Positions 1-20,270 of a DNA stretch of 64,000 nt are shown here, one piece after another. Position 1 is the first letter of the stretch. Every line of letters starts with the position of its first letter. The stretch comes from Mesostigma viride. Taxonomy: Eukaryota > Streptophyta > Mesostigmatophyceae > Mesostigmatales > Mesostigmataceae. The stretch spans positions 146,564 through 210,563 of the forward strand of contig RPFO01000213.1 of the NCBI GenBank assembly GCA_009746045.1, read 5' to 3'. The position numbers and the translations under genes were made by a program. The notes below the pieces were generated by a model. It was not told the origin of the DNA and searched no databases. It worked only from the letters and a program-made list of their open reading frames with translations.

Positions 1-974
1 CCGTGGCCTAGCCTGGTGCAAACATACCTTAGTCACGTGCACCGGCTAACAGCACGGGTACACCAACGTACCAAGCCAATAGCCTTAGCTTAGTCCTTGT
101 ATCAGGCGGTGCTACGCCCTGGGCTATGATCAGTACATTGCGGCCATGCACCGTCCTTGGCTATGCCATGGCGGCTCACGATGGGGTCTTATGGGCGCAA
201 ACGCCGGGACATTAGCTGGGCCAGGGGAGAGGAATTCGTGGGTGGGTGTTAAATACGGTGGTCACGATGTTAGGCACTTGTGTGGTGGCGCCTCTGGGGC
301 CATATGAAAGGAAGAAATGAAGGGGCCACGGGTCTCTGGCCTAGTGTGGTGTCGGCTATGTATGGGGTGGCACTCACAGGGATAGTGGGCGCTGGGCGGA
401 GTGGGCCACCGCGGACCGTGAAGTCCCCAACGGGGGAGTTACAGAGGTAGGGTTTTAAAATTTATTAAAATAGTATAGAGGGGAACTTTTGGACCGGAGG
501 GTGCTGATTCGGGTGGGTCAAACCTTCACGGTTCTGTGAGTGTCTGGGTGCTGAGGAGAAGGGGAGACATCCGGAGAGATTTCTGCGTCTTGCCCTCTGT
601 GGCCTAATATGAGTAGCCAACGATGTTCAGCTCGGTCTTTTTGCAAGGGGATATACATAATTAATAGCCCCTGGTGGGCTCTCTCCGCTGCGACCACCCA
701 AGCGAGGCAAGCACGTGTTTTAGACATGGGTGTTACTCTGACATGACTGGCTAGTCTATGGCCCTTGCGGGCGGCTGCTCTTTGCCTACGCCCTGCGCAA
801 TGCGACTTGGCAGTGCATTCTGCCTTTGGCACGACCCTGACAGACTTCAGGCCCTGGGCCCCTTGGCCAGTGCCCATAGCGCACATGCCTTTGGGCCCTG
901 CCCTGCACGTTTCTTGCTCTGGGGCTCCTCTGCTCGCTCGCCATGGTTCGCTGGCGGCCGGTGCAGGGCTAGCC
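1..974. other. Left flank without recognised gene
   Basis: No domain, RNA gene or intact coding region could be supported here. The reading frames that open near 758 run straight into the CCTG tract and have no recognisable protein content before it. It could contain 5' exons or promoter sequence of the WD40 gene that starts to be readable at 12,983, but no WD-type exon was found. Confidence 0.5.
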
Positions 975-1064
975 CCTGCCTGCCTGCCTGCCTGCCCTGC
1001 CTGCCTGCCTGCCTGCTGCCTGCCTTGCTGCCTGCCTGCCTGCCCTGCCTGCCTGCCTGCCTTG

Positions 1065-1115
<51 letters not shown>

Positions 1116-1117
1116 TG

Positions 1118-1169
<52 letters not shown>

Positions 1170-1190
1170 ACCTGCGCCTGCCTGCCTGCA

Positions 1191-1236
<46 letters not shown>

Positions 1237-1418
1237 TGCCTGCCTGCTTCTGCCTGCCTGCTTGCTTCTGCCTGCCTGCCTGCCGCCCTGCCTGCCTGCC
1301 TGCCTGCCTGCGTGCCTGCCTGCCTGCGTGCCTGCCTGCTCTGCCTGCCTGCCTTCTTCTGCCTGCCTGCGTGCCTGCGTGCCTGCCTGCCTGCCTGCGT
1401 GCCTGCCTGCCTGCCTGC

Positions 1419-1577
<159 letters not shown>

Positions 1578-1611
1578 CGTGCCTCCCTGCCTCCCTGCCT
1601 CCCTGCCTGCG

Positions 1612-2095
<484 letters not shown>

Positions 2096-2116
2096 CTTCT
2101 GCCTGCCTGCTTGCTT

Positions 2117-2383
<267 letters not shown>

Positions 2384-2404
2384 CTTCTGCCTGCCTGCTT
2401 GCTT

Positions 2405-2650
<246 letters not shown>

Positions 2651-2689
2651 CTTCTGCCTGCCTGCTTGCTTCTGCCTGCCTGCTTGCTT

Positions 2690-2728
<39 letters not shown>

Positions 2729-2732
2729 CGTG

Positions 2733-2868
<136 letters not shown>

Positions 2869-2906
2869 CGTGCCTCCTGCCTGCGTGCCTCCCTGCCTCC
2901 CTGCCT

Positions 2907-3111
<205 letters not shown>

Positions 3112-3113
3112 CT

Positions 3114-3410
<297 letters not shown>

Positions 3411-3447
3411 CGTGCCTGCCTGCCTGCTTCTGCCTGCCTGCTTGCTT

Positions 3448-3494
<47 letters not shown>

Positions 3495-3582
3495 CGTGCC
3501 TGCCTGCCTGCGTGCCTGCCTGCTTCTGCCTGCCTGCCTGCTTCTGCCTGCCTGCGTGCCTGCGTGCCTGCCTGCCTGCCTG

Positions 3583-3717
<135 letters not shown>

Positions 3718-3769
3718 CGTGCCTCCCTGCCTCCCTGCCTCCCTGCCTGCCTGCCTGCCTGCCCGCCCG

Positions 3770-4102
<333 letters not shown>

Positions 4103-4103
4103 G

Positions 4104-4187
<84 letters not shown>

Positions 4188-4208
4188 CTTCTGCCTGCCT
4201 GCTTGCTT

Positions 4209-4255
<47 letters not shown>

Positions 4256-4347
4256 CGTGCCTGCCTGCCTGCGTGCCTGCCTGCTTCTGCCTGCCTGCCT
4301 GCTTCTGCCTGCCTGCGTGCCTGCGTGCCTGCCTGCCTGCCTGCGTG

Positions 4348-4507
<160 letters not shown>

Positions 4508-4569
4508 CGTGCCTCCCTGCCTCCTGCCTCCCTGCCTGCCTGCCTGCCTGCCCGCCCGCCTGCCTGCCT

Positions 4570-4970
<401 letters not shown>

Positions 4971-4994
4971 CGTGCCTGCGTGCCTGCGTGCCTG

Positions 4995-5061
<67 letters not shown>

Positions 5062-5093
5062 CGTGCCTGCGTGCCTGCGTGCCTGCGTGCCTG

Positions 5094-5336
<243 letters not shown>

Positions 5337-5379
5337 CTTCTGCCTGCCTGCTTGCTTCTGCCTGCCTGCTGCCTGCGTG

Positions 5380-5615
<236 letters not shown>

Positions 5616-5636
5616 CTTCTGCCTGCCTGCTTGCTT

Positions 5637-5951
<315 letters not shown>

Positions 5952-5972
5952 CTTCTGCCTGCCTGCTTGCTT

Positions 5973-6043
<71 letters not shown>

Positions 6044-6047
6044 CGTG

Positions 6048-6171
<124 letters not shown>

Positions 6172-6221
6172 CGTGCCTCCCTGCCTCCCTGCCTCCCTGC
6201 CTGCCTGCCTGCCTGCCGCCG

Positions 6222-6606
<385 letters not shown>

Positions 6607-6621
6607 CTGCCTGCCTGCGTG

Positions 6622-7636
<1,015 letters not shown>

Positions 7637-7744
7637 CGTGCCTGCCTGCCTGCGTGCCTGCCTGCTTCTGCCTGCCTGCCTGCTTCTGCCTGCCTGCGTG
7701 CCTGCCTGCCTGCCTGCCTGCCTGCGTGCCTGCCTGCCTGCGTG

Positions 7745-8356
<612 letters not shown>

Positions 8357-8399
8357 CTTCTGCCTGCCTGCTTGCTTCTGCCTGCCTGCTGCCTGCGTG

Positions 8400-8659
<260 letters not shown>

Positions 8660-8680
8660 CTTCTGCCTGCCTGCTTGCTT

Positions 8681-8911
<231 letters not shown>

Positions 8912-8932
8912 CTTCTGCCTGCCTGCTTGCTT

Positions 8933-8971
<39 letters not shown>

Positions 8972-9043
8972 CGTGCCTGCCTGCCTGCGTGCCTGCCTGC
9001 TTCTGCCTGCCTGCCTGCTTCTGCCTGCCTGCGTGCCTGCGTG

Positions 9044-9211
<168 letters not shown>

Positions 9212-9226
9212 CCTGCCTCCCTGCCT

Positions 9227-9675
<449 letters not shown>

Positions 9676-9705
9676 CTTGCTTCTGCCTGCCTGCCTGCCT
9701 GCGTG

Positions 9706-10029
<324 letters not shown>

Positions 10030-10033
10030 CTTG

Positions 10034-10293
<260 letters not shown>

Positions 10294-10332
10294 CTTCTGC
10301 CTGCCTGCTTGCTTCTGCCTGCCTGCTTGCTT

Positions 10333-10519
<187 letters not shown>

Positions 10520-10558
10520 CGTGCCTCCCTGCCTGCGTGCCTCCCTGCCTCCCTGCCT

Positions 10559-11003
<445 letters not shown>

Positions 11004-11027
11004 CTGCCTGCCTCCTGCCTGCCTGCC

Positions 11028-12253
<1,226 letters not shown>

Positions 12254-12555
12254 TTGTTCAATTCACGTTTTTCTGCCCATCGACTACCAAATTAGTATGT
12301 ACATGGCCTTGTACCTGTTTTCTCATGCTTGCATCCCAGTTTGCTTCCGCGGCACCATTTGTGCTTCCCATCCACCCTTTTGCCCGTCAACCCTGCTCCT
12401 TGTTGTGTGCCTTGCCCACCTCCCCCTGCCTCTTGTGTTTCCCCCCGTCTAGATTCTCACTAAGACGGACACCCCTGCATTACTGTACATGTATGAAGTG
12501 TATCAATATAGTGCTACTAGTATAGTAGTACTATGTTCATCTAACACTTAATCAC

Positions 12556-12814
12556 GATATATGTACAAAAGGTATCTACTTGATATATTTACAAAAGGCA
12601 TCTACTTGATATATTTACAAAAGGTATCTACTTGATATATTTACAAAAGGTATCTACTTGATATGTTTACAAAAGGTATCTACTTGATATATGTACAAAA
12701 GGTATCTACTTGATATATGTACAAAAGGTATCTGCTTGATATATGTACAAAAGGTATCTACTTGATATATTTACAAAAGGTATCTACTTTATATACTTAC
12801 AAAAGGTATCTACT
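12556..12814. repeat. 26-bp AT-rich minisatellite, 10 copies
   Basis: Ten head-to-tail copies of a 26-bp unit containing TTTACAAAAGGTATCTACTT, with a few substitutions (ATGTAC for ATTTAC, GGCATC for GGTATC). It lies between the CCTG tract and the first recognised WD40 exon. No coding function is visible. Confidence 0.95.
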
Positions 12815-12887
12815 GTCTGTCTGTATTTAACTTAGAAGTATAGGATTGCATTTCCTGCTCCAATTGGGCGGTGCTCACCCCCGACGG

Positions 12888-12915
12888 ATGTGGGGCTTGA
12901 CCAGCTATCGCTCCA
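12888..12915 (+). other. Partial copy of the WD40 exon A start
   Basis: About 28 bp resemble the first bases of exon A (12,983 onwards). Both read TGTGG-G-CTTGACCAGCTA-CG with only a few differences, and lie 93-95 bp apart. The copy lacks the rest of the WD repeat and soon meets a stop, so it looks like a small local duplication across the intron-exon border. Confidence 0.6.
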
Positions 12916-12982
12916 TTCCTAACTGTATACTACTCTAGTATTGCATGCATGTACTGCTTCGATTCATGTCATGTGTGCGCAG

Positions 12983-13108
12983 GTGTGGGACTTGACCAGC
13001 TACCGACTGTTGTTCACCTTTCCCCGTTTGGACGATGCCGTCCACACGCTGGCCGTCTCCAAGGATGGCCGTCAGATCTCCAGCGCGGGAGTGGACAGCG
13101 GCATCCTG
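12983..13108 (+). CDS. WD40 exon A
   Basis: Forty-two codons beginning VWDLTSYRLLFTF and ending SAGVDSGIL, preceded by the acceptor GCGCAG and followed by the donor GTGGGTGG. It carries the WD-repeat landmarks (VWD, then A-V-HTLAVSKDG, then S-G-DSGI), although GH is not obvious. The following 912-bp intron starts with degenerate GTGGGT-rich sequence. Confidence 0.8.
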
Positions 13109-15948
13109 GTGGGTGGGGTGAAGCAGGCAACCATCGCGGTGGGGTGCACATCGCGCAGCGATTCTATGATGGGCCCACAACTAAACTCTATGGTGGGCTA
13201 CATAGTGGTGGGTGAAATGCAGGTGGCTACGTTGTGGTGGGTAAATAACGGGCGGCTATTTTGTGAATGGGTCCAAAGCAGACTCCTAAGTTTGTTCAAA
13301 ACAGGCTTGCTACCCAATAGGACTGCCACGTTCCATAGGATTCCGGGGAGCAGCTGCAGGGCAGGGTAATCCCCACAAGTGGCTCCAGCCCCTAGTGGTT
13401 GCGCTTTAGTGGACCCTCTCTAGTAGCTCATGTATAGTGGCTCCTCTTTAGTGGCTCCTCTTTTGTATGCGGATGTCTGCACTAGTTGCTGGGGTGGTGC
13501 CAGGCCATAATTATGGTATCTATAGATGCCCCAAATGGTATACTACTGTTGGGATGCCCGGGCTTGCTCCCTTGTGCCATCTGGTGTGCCATCTGGTGTG
13601 CCATCTGGTGTGGCTCACAACGGTGGCATGCGTACGTGCATGGCATCCTCTTCATGCACATGCGCCCCCGCCTTCATCCTATCGCCATGACCCTCTTGAC
13701 GGCCATGGGCATATGCATCTGCGATCGATGACGGCACGCCTATCATCCAATTCGGAGCAGTGCACTGAGGCGGAACCTGTCCCCGTCTGAGCGCGCCTCA
13801 GTGGCAGCACGTGCATTTGGTGTGGACACCGAATCATCCTGCCAATGCTAACCACTGCTTGGTGAAAGTGACCATCCATTAGCTAGAAACATAAACTGTG
13901 CTTCATTGCGCACTAGGCGTGGGGCATTTTTTACTGTGTCAACGCACTTGCACGTGGTTGTGGACATTGTGCTTACATGGCTTCCATGCATGTATTTCAC
14001 ATCTCTTCATTGCCCGCCAGGTGTGGGGAATCGCCGACCGCGTGTGCCGAAAGCGGCTGGTGGGCCACCGGCGAAGCGTGTCAGCGCTGGCTGTCACCCC
14101 GGATGGCCACCTGGTCAGCGCGTCATGCGACCGAACCATAAAGGTGGGCACCATAAAGGTGGCTCATACCCGTTGCGGCAGCTGCCCGTTTGCAGGGAGA
14201 AAGAGGGATGGGGAGGGGGGGGGGGAGGAATTTTTTGCCACGCATTTTAAGGGATAAAAAATAACATGATGGGATGTGTCTTATGTGCGTACGTTAGTAG
14301 TCCACGGCAAAGTTTTGGAGGCAATTACAAGCTGTTAGGCGAGATGACAGAAGAGCGGAGAGAATGAGGTGCCAGGTCAGGGATGGCGCCGCCAGCGGGG
14401 CGCAGAGAAGATTCGAGGCTGTCATGACGAGTCTGCACCCGGGTCAGCGTCCGATCGTGACAAACGCCAGTCAGTAAGGTAATCCCGTGCATTGTTACGT
14501 CACTGACTCGTGATATGTGATTCATCAACAATACTTTATGGTCCAAGGCCTCCCAATGAAAGGCAATTGGTTAACTAGTTGATGATGCATGCATGCACTG
14601 CTGCGGACATGGCTTACTTGATGCCAATATACCGGTCCCACGAGCGGTCCCTGCAGGTCTGGCAAATGGAGCCCCTTAAGGGTATATGGGAGACGAGAAA
14701 GCACGACAACGCCTGGACGGCACTAGCGGTAGGCGCGGCGGGGCAGATCTACTCTGGCTGCGACCACGGCCAGATAAAGGTGTGTGTGACAGTAGAGTAA
14801 CGCAGCGTCACACGGGCACAATTAGCCTTTAAGCTGCATTGATGGACACTGGTGGCATGCCAAATGGACAGTGACCCAGTATTGTACTATAAGTTCGCAT
14901 GGCATGCTATCGTCTTTCTAGTTGGCATGGCATGCTATCGTCTTTCTAGTTGGCATGGCCTGCTATCGTCTTTCTAGTTTCCATGACCTGGTACCGTCTT
15001 ATCGGCCTGCGGCATCCCGAGCTGTGCCCTGGCTGTGCGGTTGAGCATAAGGACAGTGCATTGACAAATTCGTGATCCCAACGTCGATAACTACAAGGCT
15101 GAGCATGCCACATGGTCATGGGGGCCAAGGGGATGTTCCACAATATTTCCAGGTCGTAGATCATATCGGCACCCTATAAGAGCTTGCATCAGGATGAGCA
15201 GCTCTTCCTTTGTTTATTTTTTTCATCTGTATACGTAAGCGCAGGCTGATCCCTCGGACGCTGTCAGCTCACCTAGCTGCCCCCTATCCGCCCATGTGTC
15301 TGTACGCCTTTCTGCTGCCTCGCCACCCCCCATTCTCTTGCCGCTGCGCTGGTTGACTCGATGTGCCCATCCAGTTATGGACCATCGGCAAGAAGGTGTG
15401 CGATGCCAAGTTTCGTGCGCACTTCTCTGGCATCGACTGCCTCGTGTTCAGCGGGTCGGGTGGCCACCTATTCAGCGGGTCGGTCGACCACACCATTAAG
15501 GTGTGTTTTAGCTGCACCCATCGAGTCTCCTGCACTAATGCATTCTTCTCATAGTGTCACATAAATTGGCCCCGACACTCCTCTTTTGCTTGGCTGGCGT
15601 CTCTGTTTCCTCGGCCTCCTGGGACCCACCATTGCACGGAAGGGTGGTTCTGCAGTCTAATAGTGGGGTCGCTAGCAGACTATTTTTCCCATCCCTTCCG
15701 GCCTCTCTTTTCTCCGAATGTTGTGACTCACTCGAGCTCAGGAATGTGGGCTCTCAATAAAACGCGTAGAATGGCGGACTTTGTTAGGAAAGGTGTGCTT
15801 CTCTTTTATGGTCGGTACTCTTCCCTCCATTTCTTAGTAGCATGGCGTCTGCAGTCATTTGTACACTGGACTTTCTGTAGGTACCTTCGCATACAGGGTC
15901 GATTAAACAGCTGCACAGATATTCTTGTGGACATCTATACACACAAGC

Positions 15949-15983
<35 letters not shown>

Positions 15984-17248
15984 CACGAGGCACACAATCA
16001 ATAACACTACCACAAACTAGTGCAAGCATTTGCTCCTCCCTATTTACATTGTGCCACTTTGATATACCCTCCTCTTTTCCCCTCCCCTCCTGGATATGGA
16101 TATGTGCTGTGTCAAAAAGGATATCGTCTGTCATGCGTGCAGCTTCCCCATCTCATGGTTAAGTGCTGCCAATAGACCCACAAGGGAGACTGGAAATCCT
16201 TAAGTATGGCGCCACAGTTGATGAAAAGCCCAGCTTTTATTTGCAGCTCAGCCTAGTCCTAGAGCATGCTGCAAGGCCATGAAATCTCTGCCACACGCAC
16301 TGGTCGCATGCACAAGCATCCAGCACGGCTCCTGTCGTGGGCCACTTTGGGACCACCACACAAGTAGGCCTACCCGGTTATTATGCCAGCCGCGTCTTCC
16401 AAGCTTGTTCCTGCACCTTAAACTAACCTTATACTACTAGTAGTAAATTGTGGATTGTGGATGTTTCTAAGGGACTGCCTAGTGGATCGTAGAAAGGTCA
16501 CCCCGCTTTCTCCTGCACTGTACGTAACCAGACGACCGATCAAAGGTTGAGGAATGAAATCCTGTTGGGTTGGCTGGATGAGCTTTGGCCCTTTCGCTCT
16601 CAGGCTGCATGGATGGAAAAATGTGTTGAACAAATGTGCGCACGCACGCGCACCCTTGGGCACAACTCCCTCTACCCTCCTCCCCAACCGCAGGTTTGGG
16701 CCACACCGGAGCACACATGCGTGGGCGTGCTGTCCGGTCACGCCCGTGCCGTATACGCGCTGACGTTTGATGACGATGGCATTGGGTATTCGGCATCAGG
16801 GGACAGAACCATCAAGGTCAGTGCGCAGATGGATCTGACGGGCGTAGGTGCAACCATGATGTTCTATCTACTTCTTGATCTTAAGTTACTTGATCTTAAG
16901 TAAAATGTAGCCTACGGTCCCCCACACGTGATTGAAGGAAATGGGCATTTCAAGGTCTGGATGGGACTAGCAGAGGCTGGCAGATCATGCAAAAATAGAA
17001 CTTGACGCATGTTCCCAAGCTAACAGGCATGTGGGACAAGAGTGATATGTTTTCTACTGGCCTCCGTCCAAGTTATAGTTACATTTGCGTCCATGTCAGC
17101 CATCCAGCAATGTCAAGCACATGTGCTCACTTTGTCGTGTGCTGATCGATGACATGAACACGGGTCTCCCTGCACTGTCTTGCAGGTGTGGAAGATTCCA
17201 GAGTCTCAAAGGAACCGGTCACGGGCAGCACGCCTCTCCTACACTTGA
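12983..17248 (+). CDS. WD40 beta-propeller protein, 3' part (six exons)
   Basis: Proposed join: 12983-13108, 14021-14143, 14657-14779, 15375-15500, 16694-16816 and 17186-17248. The first five exons encode 41-42 residues each, one WD40 repeat per exon. Each starts with VW, VW, VW, LW or VW and ends with SGIL, RTIK, GQIK, HTIK or RTIK. Every junction is phase 0 and every intron is GT-AG. The last exon closes with VWKIPESQRNR and a short basic tail before TGA. WD40 propellers are scaffolds for protein complexes; the partner cannot be deduced. Five complete repeats are visible and a propeller normally has seven or so, so upstream exons are missing, either in the CCTG region or to its left. Introns are 369-1,193 bp. 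Confidence 0.85.
13573..13613. repeat. 13-bp triplication in WD40 intron
   Basis: Three tandem copies of GTGCCATCTGGTG in the intron between exons A and B. Nothing suggests a function. Confidence 0.85.
14021..14143 (+). CDS. WD40 exon B
   Basis: Forty-one codons from VWGIADRVCRK through LVGHRRSVSALAVTPDGH to SASCDRTIK: a textbook WD repeat with GH and D-R-TIK. The acceptor is CCGCCAG. The donor GTGGGC is followed 15 nt later by a second CATAAAG-GTGG donor, so an alternative in-frame five-residue extension (VGTIK) is possible. Confidence 0.88.
14657..14779 (+). CDS. WD40 exon C
   Basis: Forty-one codons from VWQMEPLKGIWETRKHD through AWTALAVGAAGQ to SGCDHGQIK. The acceptor is CTGCAG and the donor GTGTGTGT. 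The repeat is recognisable but less canonical than exon B: GH is replaced by KHD. Confidence 0.82.
14897..15001. repeat. 28-bp tandem repeat in WD40 intron
   Basis: Three full and one decayed copy of a 28-bp unit containing GCTATCGTCTTTCTAGTT in the intron between exons C and D. Confidence 0.85.
15375..15500 (+). CDS. WD40 exon D
   Basis: Forty-two codons from LWTIGKKVCDAKFRAHF through GIDCLVFSGSGGH to SGSVDHTIK. The acceptor is ATCCAG and the donor GTGTGT. It starts with LW instead of VW but has the same length and phase as its sister exons. Confidence 0.85.
15945..15986. repeat. (CA)n microsatellite in WD40 intron
   Basis: An imperfect run of AC dinucleotides in the 1.2-kb intron between exons D and E, interrupted by AAAC. 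Confidence 0.9.
16694..16816 (+). CDS. WD40 exon E
   Basis: Forty-one codons from VWATPEHTCVGVLSGHAR through AVYALTFDDDG to SASGDRTIK. A polypyrimidine-rich stretch and CCGCAG precede it and GTCAGTGC follows. It is a canonical WD repeat with GH and D-R-TIK. Confidence 0.88.
17186..17248 (+). CDS. WD40 terminal exon F
   Basis: It starts after CTTGCAG with VWKIPESQRNRSRAARLSYT and TGA, in the phase expected from exon E. The VW and following strand would complete the last blade of the propeller. No clear polyadenylation signal was found in the next few hundred bases. Confidence 0.8.
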   Translation: MWKIPESQRNRSRAARLSYT

Positions 17249-19279
17249 TAGCAAAGAGGGCACTACTGGAGTACTTGTGTTAAATAGTTTCCGGCTATCA
17301 TGTTGGTCTTAGTACCAGCGTGCCTTTTCCTGCATGGCTGCCTATGATATGCCACGACAAGCTGGACATCCTTCCATGCAGGCCACAGTACTTACTGCAC
17401 GATTATTATTCCACATGCCAAACTTAGTAATACATACTTAATCATTATTAGTCGCGCGCTCCTGTTTCTGGAGTCTCGGAGCATGCAGTAGTACAAGATT
17501 ATAGTGAGCACTTTCCATCGGCATGTTTGCTACACAACAAGAAGGGGGCAAAAACACCCAGCCTTCTCTCACTGCCAATTAAGATGGCAAGCCACATGTG
17601 CAATTACCACTTCTCACTAGGAGAGCATGGCATCTACTATAGGTGCAATAAGACCCGAGTTCAGCTTTAACACGTAGCGGATGCGTCTATGGAAGGGTGG
17701 CATCCTTTGCCTATTAATATAATTAATTGATTGATTAATTAATTCGTAAGCACGAGACTGCGTCACGTGGGTGCCAAATCAATACAGAGTAAAGGAACCT
17801 TCAATCCTAATACAAAACGAGGAGGGTGGGCGCCCTTGCGCGTCTCACTAGCTGCCACAAATGGGCCCGCAGGCCACAGCTAAGTGCTCTCTCCGCAGCA
17901 TAATTACCTAATTAAAAAATAAGCACGTGACTGCGTCACGTGGGTGCCAATACAGAGTAAAGGAACCTTCAACCCTATATACACAGCGAGGAGGAGCCCT
18001 ATAAACACAGCGAGAAGGAACCCTCTTGTAACAATCAAAAATGATTTGTTGTTACATCCTTTGTTTTGTGAACGTTTGGCGTTTATTTGAGGACTTTTGG
18101 ATCAGTATTGAGAAAGTTATGAGATTTCTATTCCATCCATTCCATCCCATGTTCCCCTCCCACTGAGGACTTATGCTCACGTGACGCAGTCACATGTCTA
18201 TTAATTAATTAATTAATGAGATTTCTAAGGCGGTGGTACTTGGAACTTGAGCTTGGTCAACCGACTGCATGTCAGAAGCCCTCATTGGTCGTGGCCTGAT
18301 CCACGTGGGGCTATAGTATGTTGGTCGGTATACTACCAAGTCTTAAATGCTCCTTTGGGACTTTAGTGCTTACTACAGATCTAGGATCTCACGAATAGAT
18401 TCTGCCAGGCTGTTTGTGGTGTTGTTCTGTTTTGTGTGACTAGGATGGATACGAAGATCTTGTTTAGAATTCCATGATTCTGATTGGTTCCTTTCAGGCT
18501 AAGGTTGAGGCATGCTCGACAAGCACATCGATATCATGGACGTGGGGTCGCCATTGTCACTACGTTGGTTTTGATCCATCATGGTATATAATAAAGCTTG
18601 TCTTTGTTGTCCATTCATAAAGCTTTTTGGTACTATAGATTACTTGCAGTTCCACAGAAGGCGTCTAGGGCACACGCTTGTCGTTGTGTCTACAAGGGGT
18701 TGTGGTTCCTTCAATCACGTCGCTGTGGAATCTTCACCTCAACGAACGTTGCCTGGATACTTGAAGTTCTGTGACCCAAGAAAGCAACCCAGGTAAAAGA
18801 TCTTTCATATTGGATTATGGATGATGTTGATGATCATTTTTAGTCGTTACATTGGTATCGTAGGATCTCTACTTCGGTGTTTCTCTTGAGGTCATAACCT
18901 TCCGGGTAGTACAATGTTGAAAAGATGTCTGCCATCCGGGAAGAATCATGGAGTTGCGGCAAACTTCAGGTGATACAGAGAGAGACACATCCTGATGTGA
19001 ATGTCTTGCTCTTTCTCACTGAAAGTCAGCCGTAACCGTGGTTCTACTAGGTAGACGATCGCGACTTCATGTGGTAGTATGAGTAGTTTGAAGACACAAT
19101 CACCTTTACACCCTACTGACCCAAGTGCAAGAGATCCTCCATTATCTCGTGAACTTATTACTAGGGAAGGTGCTGAGACAACTATACTCTTACTCCACGG
19201 CGTCAACTTGATTTCAATCGTACTTCTATGTCTGAAGTGAGGCGGGCCTCGTTGTCTGTCGGGCCCAAGTTTTCTGTCA
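17249..19279. other. Intergenic stretch
   Basis: No coding region supported. It is AT-rich with short TTAATTAA runs and includes the repeat listed at 17,711-18,222. Short open frames at 18,581 and 18,946 show no family features. Confidence 0.5.
17711..18222. repeat. MITE-like region with CTGCGTCACGTG motifs
   Basis: Two direct copies of a ~70-bp block (17,746-17,825 and 17,929-17,994) share AAGCAC, CTGCGTCACGTGGGTGCC and CAGAGTAAAGGAACCTTCAA. A third motif in inverted orientation (18,172-18,195) is followed by ATTAATTAATTAAT, mirroring the ATTAATTAATT that precedes the first copy. The arrangement resembles a small element with inverted AT-rich ends; borders and target duplication are not clear. 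Confidence 0.45.
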
Positions 19280-20270
19280 TTGCGTCTGGTCTCCAACCAG
19301 GCGAGCCATCGCTAACCGGCGTGGGTCGAGGAGGGTCGCTGTCGCCCAGGATTCCAAGCGAGCGAACTCATCCCCTGCGCCGAGTGCATCATCATCATTT
19401 CTCTTTCCGGCCCCCCGGCAGGGCCCACATCGGTATTCACCTGGTCTGTGCGGGCAAGATCGCCCGGCAAAGAGGAGGCGGCGGTGTCGGATGGTATGGG
19501 TGACAAGAGGGAGCTCGCAGTAGAGCTCGGCCCGGGTGCGGCGTTCTTGGTAGCGGACGCCGAGGATATGACGGAGCATTCTAGTGACGGTGCCGTCAAG
19601 CTGCTGGCTCAGCGCCTGGTCCAGGGTCCACGCCTCGCAGCCATAAAGGTGGATGCTGAGGACAAGGGCCTTGAACAGAATGCGCTTGCGTCGCTCACTC
19701 AGGTAGCGGCAGGTCCAGAACCTGTCGAGGCGGCGGAGGGCCGCCCAGGCCTGGCCTATGCGGGTGTTCAATGTCGTCGGCCATGGAGGGAAGCCAGCTG
19801 CCAAGGAGCTTGAAGCGAGTCGCCGGGGGGACGGGGCTGCCGTCCAGCAAGAGGGTGCCGTGGGTGGTGCTATCCCAGCAGGGAAGCCAATGGCCATGAC
19901 CTCCGTTTTCTTGCTGATCATAAGCCCCGCCACCCGCGCTTCCAGTGATTATTAAGCTGTCTAGCCAGAGTTGGGCTGACTCCGTGGTTTCCACGAGTGT
20001 CGTGTCATCAGCGTAGATCAGATCGCTCAGGCGGTAGGGTGGGTCAACCCCGCCGTAGCTGGCGTACTCCGTGACCTCGATCCCCGGCGGGCGCCCCTCC
20101 ACCCGGGCAAAGCGGGCTTGTGCACGCCGCATAATATAGTCCACCATAATGATGAATAGATATGGGGAGAGCACACAGCCCTGCCACACCCCGGTGTGCA
20201 GGGGGAACGCCGTCGAGGCTGGCGCGCGTGCGGTTCAGCAGGAGACGCATGAAGACTTTCAGCACGCAGC
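19280..20270 (-). pseudogene. LINE (non-LTR) reverse transcriptase remnant
   Basis: Reading the - strand, three frames carry successive parts of one RT. The first is FMRLLLNRTRASLDGV (near 20,250). The second is WQGCVLSPYLFIIMVDYI followed by the catalytic LIYADDTTLVE (about 20,187-19,940). The third is the thumb-connection segment GLMISKKTEVMAIG then FKALVLSIHLYGCEAWTL and RMLRHILGVRYQERR (about 19,930-19,480). The N-terminal fingers and any endonuclease are absent, so the copy is 5'-truncated, as usual for LINEs, and carries at least two frameshifts. The YADD box and the YGCEAWTL block identify it well; clade assignment is not attempted. Confidence 0.85.
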
